This document shows positions 33,000-44,366 of a stretch of DNA of 64,000 bases, one piece after another. The notes under the pieces are model-generated. The model saw only the letters and a list, made by a program, of their open reading frames with translations, was not told the origin of the DNA and did not search any database. Made by a program: the position numbers and the translations under genes. Positions within the stretch are counted from its first letter, which is position 1. Every line of letters begins with the position of its first letter. The stretch comes from Neostapfia colusana (taxonomy: Eukaryota; Streptophyta; Magnoliopsida; Poales; Poaceae), in the NCBI GenBank assembly GCA_030760725.1, contig JASWHV010000012.1:81232968-81296967 (forward strand). Direction: 5' to 3'.

Positions 33000-33790
33000 A
33001 GAGGGTGAAGCCTGGCATCGGAGCTCGGCCCGACTGTGGGGGCGGAGGTCCGGAAGTCATCGGAGCTCAGGCCAGCGAAGGGAGTGAGGTCCGGCATCAG
33101 CGCTCGCCTCTGAAAGGAGGGTGAGGGCTGGCCTCGGAGCTTGGTCTGGCTGTGGAGGCGGAGTCCGGAAGTCATCGGAGCTCAGGGCAGCAAAGGGCGT
33201 GGCGTCAGCGCTCGCCTCTGAAAGGAGGGCGAGGGCTGGCCTCGAAGCTCGGCCCAGCTATGGGGGCGGAGTCCGGAAGTCATCGGGGCTCAGGCCAGCG
33301 AAGGGCGTGAGGTCCGGAGGTCATCGGAGCTCAGGCCAGCGAAGGGCGTGAGGTCCGGCATCAGCGCTTGCCTCTGAAAGGAGGGCGAGGGCTGGCCTCG
33401 GAGCTCGGCCCAGCTATGGGGGTGGAGTCCGGAAGTCATCGGAGCTCAGGCCAGCGAAGAGCGTGAGGTCCGGCATCAGCACTCGCCTCTGAAAGGAGGG
33501 CAAGGGCTGGCCTCGGAGCTCGGCCTGGCTGTGGAGGCAGAGTCCGGAAGTCATCGGAGCTCAGGCCAGCGAAGGGCGTGAGGTCCGGCATCAGCGCTCG
33601 CCTCTGAAAGGAGGGCGAGGGCTGGCCTCGGAGCTCGGCCTGGCTGTGGAGGCGGAGTCCGGAAGTCATCGGAGCTCAGGCCAGCGAAGGGCGTGAGGTC
33701 CGGCATCAGCGCTCGCCTCTGAAAGGAGGGCGAGGGCTGGCCTCGGAGCTCGGCCCAGCTGTGGGGGCGGAGGTCCGGAACTGCTCAGTG
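33000..33790. repeat. 115 bp tandem repeat in G1 3' untranslated region
   Basis: The landmark catcagcgctcgcctctgaaa recurs at about 33095, 33204, 33359, 33474, 33589 and 33704. The last four copies are exactly 115 bases apart; 33204-33359 has an extra partial unit. The unit contains CGGAGCTC and GCCTCTGAAAGGAGG blocks resembling the LTR G-box minisatellite without its CACGTG. Confidence 0.88.
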
Positions 33791-34242
33791 GTCCCCCCTT
33801 TCCTATCCCTTAGTCTCATTTGGCTTACTGTCCCAGGCCGGAATACGGGGCTTGGGTAATCCAGTGCACTTGGTCCCGGAGGTCTGGCCCCAGCCCCAGT
33901 CAGGGTGTAACCGCCCGGTCCCCTGGTACTCAGACCGTAGCGCCGGGAGGCAGAGTGCGCATGCTTTGGGTGCAAGACCGGGTAAAGCAAGGCTCCTGAC
34001 CCCCGTTCTAGCGTAGGTCTTTTCTCGGAGGAGACCAACTGGCGGTGCAGTACCCTTATAGGGGGAGATCCAAAAGGCCACCGGGCCTCTGGCAGGTACC
34101 CCAAGCACTACCGCCTTCGGCAGGACGGCAAATATCGACTATGCATGAGAGCCGGAAAGAGGAGCCGAGTGTACAATGGACGCACACTGTCTAGAGCGTG
34201 GGGAGGTGTTCATATAAATTAATGCGTAATTTAAATAAACAC
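33791..34242 (-). other. G1 3' untranslated region
   Basis: No ORF of interest. Its reverse complement aligns to 57040-57560 of element H (shared acccaaagcatgcgcactctgcc-like and cccaagccccgtat blocks, and tttaaattatgcattaattt). This fixes it as Tat 3' sequence downstream of integrase. Confidence 0.75.
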
Positions 34243-35090
34243 CTAAGTAAGCATGGTGAACTTACTGGGTAGCGTCGGAGCGCCTGTCTTCACGCAGAGC
34301 GGGTCATGCGTGGCTTCGTCGTACGCCGGACATGGGGGGACCCCCATGGCTATATCAGGGGGAAGCATGGCTTCGGCCCCGCATACCATGTGGAAGGGTA
34401 GTTCCCGTGACCCGGCCCTGGGAAGTCCGGCTGGCCCTCGACATGGAGGAGCCGGTATCCCCCGACGGCTCTGGGTGCGCGTCTGCACCGGTTGTGCGGG
34501 TCTGCTTGGCGTGGACCTGGCATGCATTGCATCCCTAACCGGTTTGACGGCGTCCAGGTGGCTCTCGGTCAGTAGGAGCCATGCCGGGTGGCTTAACCGA
34601 CCAACGTGCGGGACGATAAGCGTTCCCAGCACTCGCCTCCTTGGACTACTGCGAGCTAATCGCAGCCTTCCTCCTGGGTTATGCACCGCAATAGGATGTC
34701 GTGGCGCCACGCCAGTAAAGATACCAGCGCGTAGCACTTAGCCATCCGCACCACCCGTTCAGCGGATGCACGTTCATCAGGAAGGATGTCCTTCAAGGAG
34801 TCCCGGACCTCCGTGGTCCATGCATCGGGACTACTTGAGCTTCTGGATCTTGAGCGCTGAGTTGCACGGAGTCCCCAGTGACTCTTACGATCATTTGGCG
34901 GCATCCAGGGCCGCCGGGACTGCCTAGCTTCGAGGCACTGGTTCAGCCCCCTTCGCCCGGCTCGGCGGGCCGGGCTGTGGACCGCAGCAACGTCCTCTCG
35001 AAGACTCCTTCATGCGCAGGGGCTCCGATGGAGGCTTTCGTTGAGAGGTCGTCAGCTGCGGCCGTGCAAGCGCGCGGTACATGGCACAGG
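34243..35090 (-). pseudogene. G1 integrase and RNase H-integrase linker remnant
   Basis: Fragments recognisable as Tat pol: the end of RNase H and linker (HVPRA...AADDLSTKASIGAPAHEGVFE), AWTTEVRDSLKDILPDERASAERVVR, ILLRCITQEEGCD and, further on, LPFHMVCGAEAMLPPDI, the conserved end of the integrase core. Between these the HHCC and core motifs are scrambled by frameshifts and deletion. Element B is inserted at its upstream side; the RNase H part continues at 48004. Confidence 0.82.
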
Positions 35091-36764
35091 TGTCACACCC
35101 GGTTTTTCCGAAGAACAACCAAGTGAATATCACATGTATGCCAGGATCATTTTCTCATACATGTGATGACAAATAGTGAAGCATCATTTATTACAAGCCA
35201 GGTGTCGAATATAAATAAGTCTTACATCGCAAATGTCTCAATGGACACTAATGCTTCATCACAAGTAAATAAACTAGCAGAGGAATTTTATTCTTTTAGG
35301 GCTCCATCACAGGCGTTGCCCGGGGGTCTTCATGAACCTAAAATCCTTCCTCGGGTCCAAAATCTTGGTCATTATACACCACCTCATTATCTTGACCTGA
35401 GAAGCAATATAAACCAACAAATATGCAAGGTTGAGTACCAATGGTACTCAGCAAGTGTGGGAAAATTATATCATGCATGGCTAGAACAAGGAGAGGTTGA
35501 ACTCATGGTTAAAGCACTACGCAATTAATACATATCACCTTAGCTTATTAAGCACCTTCATTACTACACAGGTGAAATGGTCCCAATCTCCCATCCCATC
35601 ATCATAATCCAATAACCATAACATCATTTCCAATGTTAAGCTCCCCGCTTAACTTCCAAAACCATCATTCCTCTAATCATGAATAAGTCCAGGCCGCTCT
35701 TAACCGTGAGCACGGCTGTCAAGACAGTTTTGACTCTGCAGAGTTTGTACCACTGTACCCACAAGTAGTGATTTCATCCCCCGTTGCCGGGTGGACTAAA
35801 AGAACCTCCATTATGCCAGTGGCTACGATCCACATTCACACTTCCCAGGTGTGCAGCCAGGAGATCACTACGAAGCCTTTACAAAGGGATTCCCGACGAG
35901 CGTGGGCCCACTGAGGTTTCACCCCTAACAGCATACAAGAGGCTTCAACCCCGCTGCAGTGGCCCCCTCTTGAGCCTTGCGGTTCATATGGTAGTCCAGC
36001 TGACACCTACTCCCCGCACCATCCAACACACCCATACTACGCCGGGGATACACCTAATTAATTGGCCAAGCTGCCCCATCTCAGCATGTGGTTGGCACTG
36101 TAAAGCCGGGTTACATGCTCCATGAACCGGTCCTTAGGATCCAGGCAAGTACTAAACACAAACCCAAGTCTCGTGCACCCAGCACACAACCAAAACATCC
36201 AACTTGCCTTGATCCCTACCTCTACATAACTCACAATAGCTCATTCAAGAGTATGGTAAAATAAACTGATGATCTCATATCCCAAATATCCCATTCTAAG
36301 CATGGCTAAGCATATGCATGTAAATAAATGACATGACAAAATAAATCCCAACCCAAGCTACAAGGAAACAAGGTAATGCAATTCTAGGGAAACTTCCTAG
36401 CATGGGTTTCATATTTTATTTGACAATGCAAATAATTCTATCTACACATCCTAACATAGGATCAAAGTGGTCAAGGACACTTGCCTCCTTCTTGCTGCTC
36501 TTGGAATGGGTAGTCCTGATCTTGGAAAGAAATAACTTGCTCTTGAACAGGTTCTACTTCATACCATCACACATAGCAAAAGAAAAACAACAATCATAAG
36601 ACATAGTTCACACTTCTTACTTCATACAAACCACACATTCATATTTATGAAATTCATTCACCCTTATATGTGTTGTGGTCACTTTGTGTGTTGATCTGTG
36701 GCTTGCACACACTTTTATTTATATGTATATGATTCCTACTTTGGTGTTCATATTTATACTTACA

Positions 36765-36830
<66 letters not shown>

Positions 36831-38554
36831 TTCAGTTTTAAATAAATTCCTTATATTAAACTACTAAGTATGTAAGAAAAGTATTTTTCTTCTCCATATG
36901 TGCCTTCATAATTTCTATCAACCCTAAACTGAACTCTTTGAATTTTAAAAACTCCATTTATCTTTTATTAGTTGCTATATTTTCAGATTTATATTCCTAT
37001 GCATAATTATGTATTTTATTATGAAATTAGTAATACACATCATCTAAACAGTATAGATTCTGGTCTTAAATAATTTAATAACATATTTTAACCTTGGCCT
37101 CTGATGTAAACTATTTCATAATTATTTTCCCTATTTTTCTATAACTATTCTTTACTTAAAAATGTGTCCCTATACTATTAAATGTGAATAATAGTTGAAA
37201 CAGATTCATTTCAGCCCAAAAATATATTTTTATCTCACTCCAAAGTTTTCTAAGTACTGAGAAAGTTTTTAATTAATTTTTTTACAATTATGTTTGTCCC
37301 CCTTTTTAATTTTTAAACACTAGTTACATATTCAATTTTCTAAATCAAATACTAAACAGGGCTAAAATAATGAATTCACCCCATTACAGGGTCTATAATA
37401 TTATTTTCATGATTTCCAGGGGTCTAGCTACACTTATCAGAGGTGTTTTTCCTAATTTTTATTAAGTCCAGGGGCTAAAACTGATTTTTAAATGAATTTA
37501 CATGATTTTCTGGAGTTCCAGGGGCTAGATCTGAAGTTTCCGGGGCTAGCTCTCAATTCCAGAGAACCCCAGGGGGTAGCACGTAAGAATTCCAGTCTTT
37601 ATAATGCGGGGTTGACGTGGACCGTTCGATTTTAAACCGACGGCTGAGATTATAACATCGAACCGGTACGCGGGGTTTTAAACCCTACCGTGCGATTCAA
37701 AATAAACGGCGCACAAGCGGTCACGTCGCTCTGATCGAGAGCGGGCGGCGCTGCCGGCGGCGCACGGCGGCGGGAAGCGGCGATCTCGCCGGAAAGTTTC
37801 GGATCCTCGAGAATTCTGTCTAGAACTGTGATCTTATGGCATAGATCGGTAGAGGGGAGGTCAGGGATCTCACCTCGGGGGTTTTCTTGAGCTCGGGGGT
37901 CCTGGAAAGTGATCGGCGGCGAGGTCCGAGGCAAAACCACGGCGAAGCTCGTCGGCGCTGTGTTTACACCGTAAGTCTCCGAGTTTTCTGCACCTGCAAA
38001 GCTCCCCGGAGGCGGTGGATCAAGACCAGCGAGTTAGATCAGAGTTTCCGAGCTTAGATCGGCCAGAATTCACCGGCGAAGTCTCGGTGCTCACCGGAGT
38101 GAAAATCGGCGATCGCGTGGGAAAAACCGATCGGGGCTGGGGTGTTTATAGCCGGGGGAGGGCGGTGGGTCTGTTGCAATCGAGTTTGAGTCGTTTGGGA
38201 CCAGAATTCGGGCTGCGGGACGCGGAAATCCGGTCGGTTGCGATCGCGCGCGCGGGAGAGAGTCCGGGGTCGCGGGGTTAGGGATGACATGCGGGTCCCA
38301 CCTGTCTGTGAGAGACAGCGCGGGCGCGCGGGGGCGGGCTGGCGCGGGGAAGCTGGGCCGGCTGGCGGGTTTCGGCCCACTGGCCGGTTTTTTTCCCGTT
38401 TCTCTTTTTCTTTTTCCATTTCTTTTCTGTTTTGAGTATAATTTGAATTCCAGTTTGAATTTGAATTTTTGCAAAACATGCAACACGTCCAAAAATTTTT
38501 AAATTCCCCTCTGAACATGGTTTAGAGTTTTGAATCAAAATTTGGGGTGTTACA
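35091..38554 (-). repeat. 3' LTR of element B (3464 bp)
   Basis: Element-orientation landmarks: TATA box at 38145-38150, polyadenylation signal at 35187-35192, stem-loop at 35432-35450, and a long TA microsatellite at 36768-36827. Bases 36600-37600 are AT-rich and empty of genes. Confidence 0.95.
36768..36827. repeat. TA microsatellite in element B 3' LTR
   Basis: About 30 TA repeats. The partner LTR has only about 11 (46248-46269) and element A almost none, so its length changed after this element inserted. Confidence 0.92.
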
Positions 38555-38560
38555 GCTCTA

Positions 38561-38570
38561 CCCCCCTTAA
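38561..38570 (-). other. Polypurine tract of element B
   Basis: TTAAGGGGGG on the minus strand, six bases before the 3' LTR start. Confidence 0.85.
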
Positions 38571-38599
38571 AAGAAATCTCGTCCTCGAGATTGGTGTTT

Positions 38600-41590
38600 C
38601 TAAGAAAACAATTCCGGAAATTGTGCCTTGAGCTCATCTTCCCGTTCCCAGGTAGCTTCCTCTTCTGAGTGATGCTTCCACTGCACCTTGCACATCCGGA
38701 TTCTCTTGTTTCTGGTGAGGCGTTCCACCGTCTCCAAAATCTTGCATGGTTGCTCGGCATAAGACAAATCTTCAGCTACATCCACTTCATTCATGGGTAA
38801 CACCTCCTCAGGCGTCCTCGGGCATTTCTTGAGTTGTGACACATGAAATACATCGTGCACGTCCGATAGATGAACCGGTAATTCTAGTTGGTACGCCACT
38901 TCGCCTTTTCTTTCCAAAACTTGAAAGGGTCCGATGTATCGAGGTGACAATTTCCCTTTCACCTTGAACCGACGAAGCCCTCTGATAGGGGACACCTTGA
39001 GATAAAAATAGTCTCCCACGTTGAAAACGAGTTCTCTTCTTCGTACATCAGCATAACTCTTCTGGCGTGTTTGTGCTATCCTCAAGTTGTTGCGAATCTC
39101 CCTCACCTTCGCCTCGGCTTCTTGTTGCACTTCTGGACCAAACACTTTGCTTTCTCCTGTTTGGTTCCAAAATAGGGGAGTTCTGCACTTCCTTCCATAC
39201 AAAGCTTCAAACGGTGACATCTTCATACTAGCTTGATAACTGTTGTTATAGGAAAACTCCGCATACGGTAAGTTCTTGTCCCAACTCCTATTGTTTTTGA
39301 GTGCACATGCCCTTAACATATCTTCAAGGATCTGATTGGTTCTTTCCGTCTGCCCGTCAGTTTGGGGATGATAGGCAGAGCTGAAATTCAGATGGGTTCC
39401 CATGGTTTCTTGCAACTTTTGCCAAAACCTCGAGGTGAACTGTGTTCCTCGGTCCGACACTATCTTCTTTGGCACTCCATGGTAACACACAATCCTTGAC
39501 ATGTACAATTCTGCCAATTTAGCTCCGCTGTAGCTTTCTTTCACAGGGATGAAATGAGCTACCTTGGTTAGCCTATCAATAATGACCCATATTGAATCAT
39601 ACCCGGATTGGGTCCTAGGCAATCCTACGACAAAATCCATGCTGATTTCTTCCCATTTCCATTCAGGCACTTTGAGTGGTTGCAATAATCCCGCGGGTCG
39701 TTGATGTTCTGCTTTCACCAACTGACATGTGTCACATAGGGCAACATGTTCCGCGACATCTCGCTTCATGCCATACCACCAATACCTGCTCTTGAGGTCC
39801 TGGTACATCTTCGTACTCCCAGGATGAATGGAATAGTCAGAATCGTGAGCCTCCTTCAAAATTAATTCACGGATCTCCTTTACTTCTGGCACACAGATCC
39901 TTTTCCCGTGCCACACCGTTCCTTGTTCATCCTCTCTAAAACCAGGAGCTTTATTTTCCTTAATGAGCTGTCTGATCTCTTGTATCTTCTCATCATTCTT
40001 TTGGCCCTCGCGTATGTCTTGCTCGAGTGTGGAGTCCACTTCCATGGCGATGGCTTCACCACTATTTACTAGACATAGATTGAGCCTTATAACCTCGTCC
40101 TTCAATTCTGCGGGCATGTCCTTCAAGCTCAACTTATTGACCTGCACTTTCCGACTCAAAGCATCGGCCACGACGTTTGCTTTCCCGGGATGATAGTTGA
40201 TGCCCACATCAAAGTCATTGATTAGCTCTAACCATCTCCTTTGTCTGAGGTTGAGATCTGGTTGTGTGAATATGTACTTCAAACTCTTATGATCCGTATA
40301 TATCTCTGTCCTCTTCCCCATCAAATAGTGCCGCCAAATTTTCAACGCGTGTACCACTGCGGCTAGTTCAAGGTCATGTGTAGGATAGTTCTTCTTGTGC
40401 TTCCGAAGCTGCCGGGATGCATAAGCCACGACATGTCCTTCTTGCATGAGAACACATCCCAACCCATTTCCAGAGGCATCGCAGTACACTGTGAAATTCT
40501 TCTGCATATCTGGCATAACCAACACTGGGGCTGTTGTCAATCTCTTCTTTAGCTCCTGAAAGCTCGTATCGCACTGTGGCGTCCAGGTGAATGTGATTCC
40601 CTTCTCCAACAGTTTGGTGAGAGGTCTCGAGATCTTGGAGAATCCCTCAATAAACCGTCGATAGTATCCCGCCAATCCCAAAAAGCTTCGAACTTCCCCG
40701 ACATTTTCAGGGGTCTTCCACTTCTGGATGTCCTCGATTTTGGCGGGATCTACGGAGATTCTTCTCTCCGAGATTATATGTCCTAAAAAGGGAACTCTCT
40801 TCAGCCAAAACTCACACTTGCTCAACTTGGCATATAGTTGGTGTTCTCTCAGCCTCTGCAACACCAACCTTAGATGGTTCTCATGTTCTTCTTCATTTTT
40901 GGAGAAGACGAGGATATCATCTATGAAAACCACCACAAATTTGTCCAGATATTCCATGAATACCTTGTTCATGAGGTACATGAAATATGCCGGGGCATTG
41001 GTTAGCCCGAAAGGCATGACAGTGTATTCATACAGTCCGTACCGAGATACGAAAGCTGTCTTGGGAATATCTGATTGCCTTATTTTGAGTTGGTGGTATC
41101 CCGACCTGAGATCAATTTTCGAGAACACACAAGCTCCCCTCAACTGATCAAACAAGTCTTCAATGCGGGGTAATGGATACTTGTTCTTGATGGTTACCTC
41201 ATTCAAGGCACGGTAATCCACGCATAACCTTTGGGTTCCGTCTTTCTTGGGCACAAATATCACCGGAGCTCCCCATGGTGAGGAACTAGGGCGAATATAC
41301 CCCTTCTCCGTCAATTCTCTCAAATGATCCTTGAGCTCTTCTAGCTGCTTGGAGTCCATTCGATAAGGTCTCTTGTATATCGGGGTTGTTCCCGGTACTA
41401 GCTCAATTGCGAATTCCACGTCACGGTCGGGAGGCATACCTGGCAATTCCTCCGGAAAAACATCTGGATATTCCCTGATAGTCCTGATTTCCTCAACTTT
41501 CACCTCCACTTGATTTAATTTAATGTCCCTCCTAGGCTCGTGTATGGTTATGAACTTTACTCGGGTGCCACTGGGGTGAGTTAGTTCCAC
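38600..41590 (-). CDS. pol: pol of element B: RT, RNase H, integrase, chromodomain
   Basis: Copies element RNA into DNA and integrates it. The 996-codon frame is uninterrupted. Reverse transcriptase lies at about 70-260 with the active site FIDD (222-225). RNase H lies at about 365-480 with D371, E408, D433 and D476. Integrase has H582, H589, C619 and C622 for zinc, and D652, D713 and E749 as the D,D35E triad (35 residues between D713 and E749). The GPF motif is at 885-889. A chromodomain-like C terminus (945-990, [22 protein letters not shown]) is typical of plant chromoviruses such as Tekay. The frame begins in register with the upstream gag-protease frame, separated by one TAG and three codons, so it has no start of its own; the first codon of this span is GTG. 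All catalytic residues are intact. Confidence 0.93.
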   Translation of the reverse strand: MELTHPSGTRVKFITIHEPRRDIKLNQVEVKVEEIRTIREYPDVFPEELPGMPPDRDVEFAIELVPGTTPIYKRPYRMDSKQLEELKDHLRELTEKGYIRPSSSPWGAPVIFVPKKDGTQRLCVDYRALNEVTIKNKYPLPRIEDLFDQLRGACVFSKIDLRSGYHQLKIRQSDIPKTAFVSRYGLYEYTVMPFGLTNAPAYFMYLMNKVFMEYLDKFVVVFIDDILVFSKNEEEHENHLRLVLQRLREHQLYAKLSKCEFWLKRVPFLGHIISERRISVDPAKIEDIQKWKTPENVGEVRSFLGLAGYYRRFIEGFSKISRPLTKLLEKGITFTWTPQCDTSFQELKKRLTTAPVLVMPDMQKNFTVYCDASGNGLGCVLMQEGHVVAYASRQLRKHKKNYPTHDLELAAVVHALKIWRHYLMGKRTEIYTDHKSLKYIFTQPDLNLRQRRWLELINDFDVGINYHPGKANVVADALSRKVQVNKLSLKDMPAELKDEVIRLNLCLVNSGEAIAMEVDSTLEQDIREGQKNDEKIQEIRQLIKENKAPGFREDEQGTVWHGKRICVPEVKEIRELILKEAHDSDYSIHPGSTKMYQDLKSRYWWYGMKRDVAEHVALCDTCQLVKAEHQRPAGLLQPLKVPEWKWEEISMDFVVGLPRTQSGYDSIWVIIDRLTKVAHFIPVKESYSGAKLAELYMSRIVCYHGVPKKIVSDRGTQFTSRFWQKLQETMGTHLNFSSAYHPQTDGQTERTNQILEDMLRACALKNNRSWDKNLPYAEFSYNNSYQASMKMSPFEALYGRKCRTPLFWNQTGESKVFGPEVQQEAEAKVREIRNNLRIAQTRQKSYADVRRRELVFNVGDYFYLKVSPIRGLRRFKVKGKLSPRYIGPFQVLERKGEVAYQLELPVHLSDVHDVFHVSQLKKCPRTPEEVLPMNEVDVAEDLSYAEQPCKILETVERLTRNKRIRMCKVQWKHHSEEEATWEREDELKAQFPELFS

Positions 41591-41599
41591 CGTTCTGGT

Positions 41600-43069
41600 C
41601 TAACAATGGATGATTCCTTTATGTTTGGTCAACCAATCCATATCCAAAATAATATCTATCCCTTGTGAATCTATCACTATGAGGTTAGCCATAAATACTA
41701 CCCCATTAATGTCTAGGCTCACTTTGGGACACACTTGTCTTGTCCTTATTTCTCCACCTAGAGAGTTTACCGCTAGCATATGGTTCATTTGTGTGGTTGC
41801 TAGGTCATGTTTCTTAACAAACCCTTGAGCAATGAACGAGTGGGTAGCACCAGAATCAAACAGCAGAGTTGCAAGGTGTAAATTGGCAGGAAACTTACCA
41901 ACTACCACGTCGGGTGCCTCTTGTGCTTCCTCCATAGTGACGTGGTTCACCCGTCCTCTCACTATATTCTGCTGTTGTGGCGGCGCAGACTTCTTCTTTG
42001 GGCATTTATGGGCGTAGTGCCCCACTTCACCACAGCTGAAACATTGCACCCTAATCTTAGATGCTTGGCCCTTGTTGTCTTGGGGTTGGTTTGGGGGTCC
42101 TTGCACTGCTGGTCGAGGTGGATATGCGGGGCGAGGCTGCTGCACAAACTGACGTGACGGCTGTGCTGGTGCCGCGGGTGGCCTGTAGTTTGGGTTGTAC
42201 CCTCTTGGTGCTGAATAGGGTACCGCAGCACGGCTTGTCTGCCCCGTAGGTTGCTGCATCATACGTGGGTGGGTGTTGCTCCCTGAGGCCTGATGTGACC
42301 ACCCCGCCTTCCTCTTATTCTCATTTTCCAGGGCCTTTAGCTTCCTTTCCACCACAAATGCTCTGTCCACCATCTTTTGAAAGCTTTCATACTCATTGGA
42401 GGACATTGCACACTGCATCTCTGCGGTAAGTCCTTCCACGAAACAATCTTGTTTCTGCTCATCAGTCTCTATGTCTCGTGGAGCATAACGGGATAGCTGA
42501 GTAAATTTAGTGAGGTATTCCCTCACAGTCATGTTTCCCTGCTGCAGTCCCAAAAATTCCTTCCTCTTGTTTTTGAGTTCACCTCTTGGGATGTAATGGT
42601 TGCGGAAGCTGCGCTTGAACTCTTCCCAAGTGATGTTCTCAGGGTCATGATGGGCGGCCACGTAGGCGGTCCACCAATCAGCAGCAGGTCCATGCAATTG
42701 ATGAGAGGCAAACAGCACCCTCTCATACCCTTGGCATTGTATAATCCTCATCTTACTTTCAATGGTCTTCAGCCAATCATCTGCCTCCAGAGGTTCAGCA
42801 GCACTTGCAAACTTTGGAGTTTGAGTTCCTAGAAACTCACTCAACCTTGGTTGGCGTGGTGCAGCTTGTGGAGGTGGAACTTGATGCAAGTTGGCCACCA
42901 CTTGAGTCAAGTTCTGGATAAGCTGATTTTGATTCTCCAGCATTTGGTGGAGAGGATCAACTTCTTCACGGCGACCACCCCGGTCCTGGCCTCCAGAAAG
43001 ATGAGGGTTGCATGCCTCATCGTTGTTGTTGGCGGGGTTGGCAGCACGTCCTTTTCCTCTTCCGGCCAT
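41600..43069 (-). CDS. gag: gag-protease of element B
   Basis: A 489-residue product from ATG 43069. Basic N terminus MAGRGKGRAANPANNN, capsid domain at about 90-240 (ADWW 130-133, HDPENITWEEFKRSF), Pro/Gln-rich linker, CCHC zinc knuckle C343-x2-C346-x4-H351-x4-C356, then an aspartic protease with D405 in DSGATHSF and the second flap-side motif IDIILDMDWL (471-480). The frame ends with TAG (41600-41602) directly before pol in the same frame; related family members read through this point without a stop. The stop may be a recent mutation or a read-through codon; sequence alone does not decide. The ATG follows an acceptor-like CAG. Confidence 0.93.
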   Translation of the reverse strand: MAGRGKGRAANPANNNDEACNPHLSGGQDRGGRREEVDPLHQMLENQNQLIQNLTQVVANLHQVPPPQAAPRQPRLSEFLGTQTPKFASAAEPLEADDWLKTIESKMRIIQCQGYERVLFASHQLHGPAADWWTAYVAAHHDPENITWEEFKRSFRNHYIPRGELKNKRKEFLGLQQGNMTVREYLTKFTQLSRYAPRDIETDEQKQDCFVEGLTAEMQCAMSSNEYESFQKMVDRAFVVERKLKALENENKRKAGWSHQASGSNTHPRMMQQPTGQTSRAAVPYSAPRGYNPNYRPPAAPAQPSRQFVQQPRPAYPPRPAVQGPPNQPQDNKGQASKIRVQCFSCGEVGHYAHKCPKKKSAPPQQQNIVRGRVNHVTMEEAQEAPDVVVGKFPANLHLATLLFDSGATHSFIAQGFVKKHDLATTQMNHMLAVNSLGGEIRTRQVCPKVSLDINGVVFMANLIVIDSQGIDIILDMDWLTKHKGIIHC

Positions 43070-43370
43070 CTGGCAGAATCAACCAATGTCAATTTGAAAT
43101 CATTTAGTATCATCTTACTACTTTCATTTGTTTGTACTTTGAAGTGTTGAGGCTTTGTTATACTTTTACGAGGGTTTATATCTCACACCAAATAAATGCA
43201 CTATTATTTCCTGTGGGTTCACATACCAAAGCAAAACAATCTGAAGACGAGGTTGTGGACAATTGCTCATGGCTTCCACAACTCACGTCACACACCAAGC
43301 ATTATCACACCATTAACTACGTAACGACTCAATTACTCGACCTCTTGCTAGCTAAGGGAAAGACTCTACA
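43070..43370 (-). other. Spacer between ORF0 and gag in element B
   Basis: About 300 bases without a supported ORF, matching 503-803 of element A. On the minus strand it ends ...ttgattctgccag before the gag ATG, resembling a splice acceptor. Confidence 0.6.
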
Positions 43371-44150
43371 CTACTCGTCCTCTTGAGCTGGCTCCTCGGG
43401 ATCTTCCTCCTCATTTCGGCTTCCTTCTGACTCTGCTTTGGGTGGGGAGGCTGCTGGTGGAGAAGTGCGACGACGCCTGATTGCTCGGCGATCCGGGGAG
43501 TCAGGAGTCCATGTATCATTCACGGTGACACACAGTTCATTCCCATCTCCTCTTTCTCTCGCCTTTAAGCAAGCTCGCAGCAACGCCTCCGTTTCCTTCA
43601 GGGTGTCTCGGACATCCTGAAGCTCTTGTTGACACTCCTGCAGTCGAGTGCTGAGCATAGCAGCATCCTCCAAGCACAAGTCCATGTGCTCATGGGAAGT
43701 CCCTTGCTGCACCGGTGGGTACTTGTACTCCGTGGTACCACTCTCACGTTGGAGGACATACATGTACTCAGTTTTGTCCAAGTGGCGACGATAGATGTGA
43801 CTCTGGCAGGTGATGGCCTCCCAGGTGACATCTTTCTCCGCGTCAACTTGTGTTGCTCGACAAGCTGGAGAGTGGTGAATCTTAAGCAGCTGATTCTCGT
43901 GTATAATTCTCATCTCCGAACTCCATTCTTCCCTCTTCTCACGGATGGTCCTGGTGGAGTTATAGTGGATGATTAGCTTGCCCGTATTGCCGGCGGCTTC
44001 GAGCATACGCCAAAGACGGCGCAACAAGTCTCCTACTGCCAATCCGTAGGAAAGGTACATCACGGGGCGACTCTCCTCTCTTTCGGCAAGGGCAACTATG
44101 GGAACTCTCCCTCCCGTGGACTTGCGAGCAGTGCGAATCATGCGAACCAT
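43371..44150 (-). CDS. Extra ORF (ORF0) of element B with histone H3-like N terminus
   Basis: Same 259-residue frame as 804-1583, with seven amino-acid differences (V18I, T31M, R47W, M69I, S187T, S211N, P213T) and no indel. In the H3-like stretch two codons differ silently (ACC/ACT and ACA/ACG for Thr) while TARKSTGG is unchanged; the only protein change nearby is V18I. It lies between primer site and gag, a place where chromoviruses usually carry no gene. Predicted coiled coil at about 158-200, basic RRAIRRRR at 221-228, acidic tail. The ATG follows ggttttag on the minus strand. Role unknown. Confidence 0.82.
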   Translation of the reverse strand: MVRMIRTARKSTGGRVPIVALAEREESRPVMYLSYGLAVGDLLRRLWRMLEAAGNTGKLIIHYNSTRTIREKREEWSSEMRIIHENQLLKIHHSPACRATQVDAEKDVTWEAITCQSHIYRRHLDKTEYMYVLQRESGTTEYKYPPVQQGTSHEHMDLCLEDAAMLSTRLQECQQELQDVRDTLKETEALLRACLKARERGDGNELCVTVNDTWTPDSPDRRAIRRRRTSPPAASPPKAESEGSRNEEEDPEEPAQEDE

Positions 44151-44354
44151 CTAAAACCAAAAAGGATTTAAAATTAGGTTAGATAAACTTTTTAAACAAA
44201 AATCCCGTTTTGAATGAAAATTTGGGATAAGATGAAGAAAATGACTCCTTAAATAACACTCTTCAACCCACACCTTGGAAAATAGTTTTTAAGAAAATAG
44301 GGCCCTTAAATACGTCCATTTCTACCTAGGTCCACGTTCCTACGGGCAACCTTG

Positions 44355-44366
44355 ACTCTGATACCA
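44355..44366 (-). other. Primer binding site of element B
   Basis: TGGTATCAGAGT on the minus strand, one mismatch at the last base to the Met initiator tRNA complement, 4 bases inside the LTR. Confidence 0.87.

Noticed and set aside
33000..33790. Regular repeats considered as a CRISPR array
   Set aside because: 115 bp units are contiguous with no unique spacers, in plant DNA; a tandem repeat in a retrotransposon.
34243..34741. 162-codon plus-strand frame opposite the G1 integrase remnant
   Set aside because: The minus strand matches conserved Tat integrase and linker motifs; the plus-strand frame has none.
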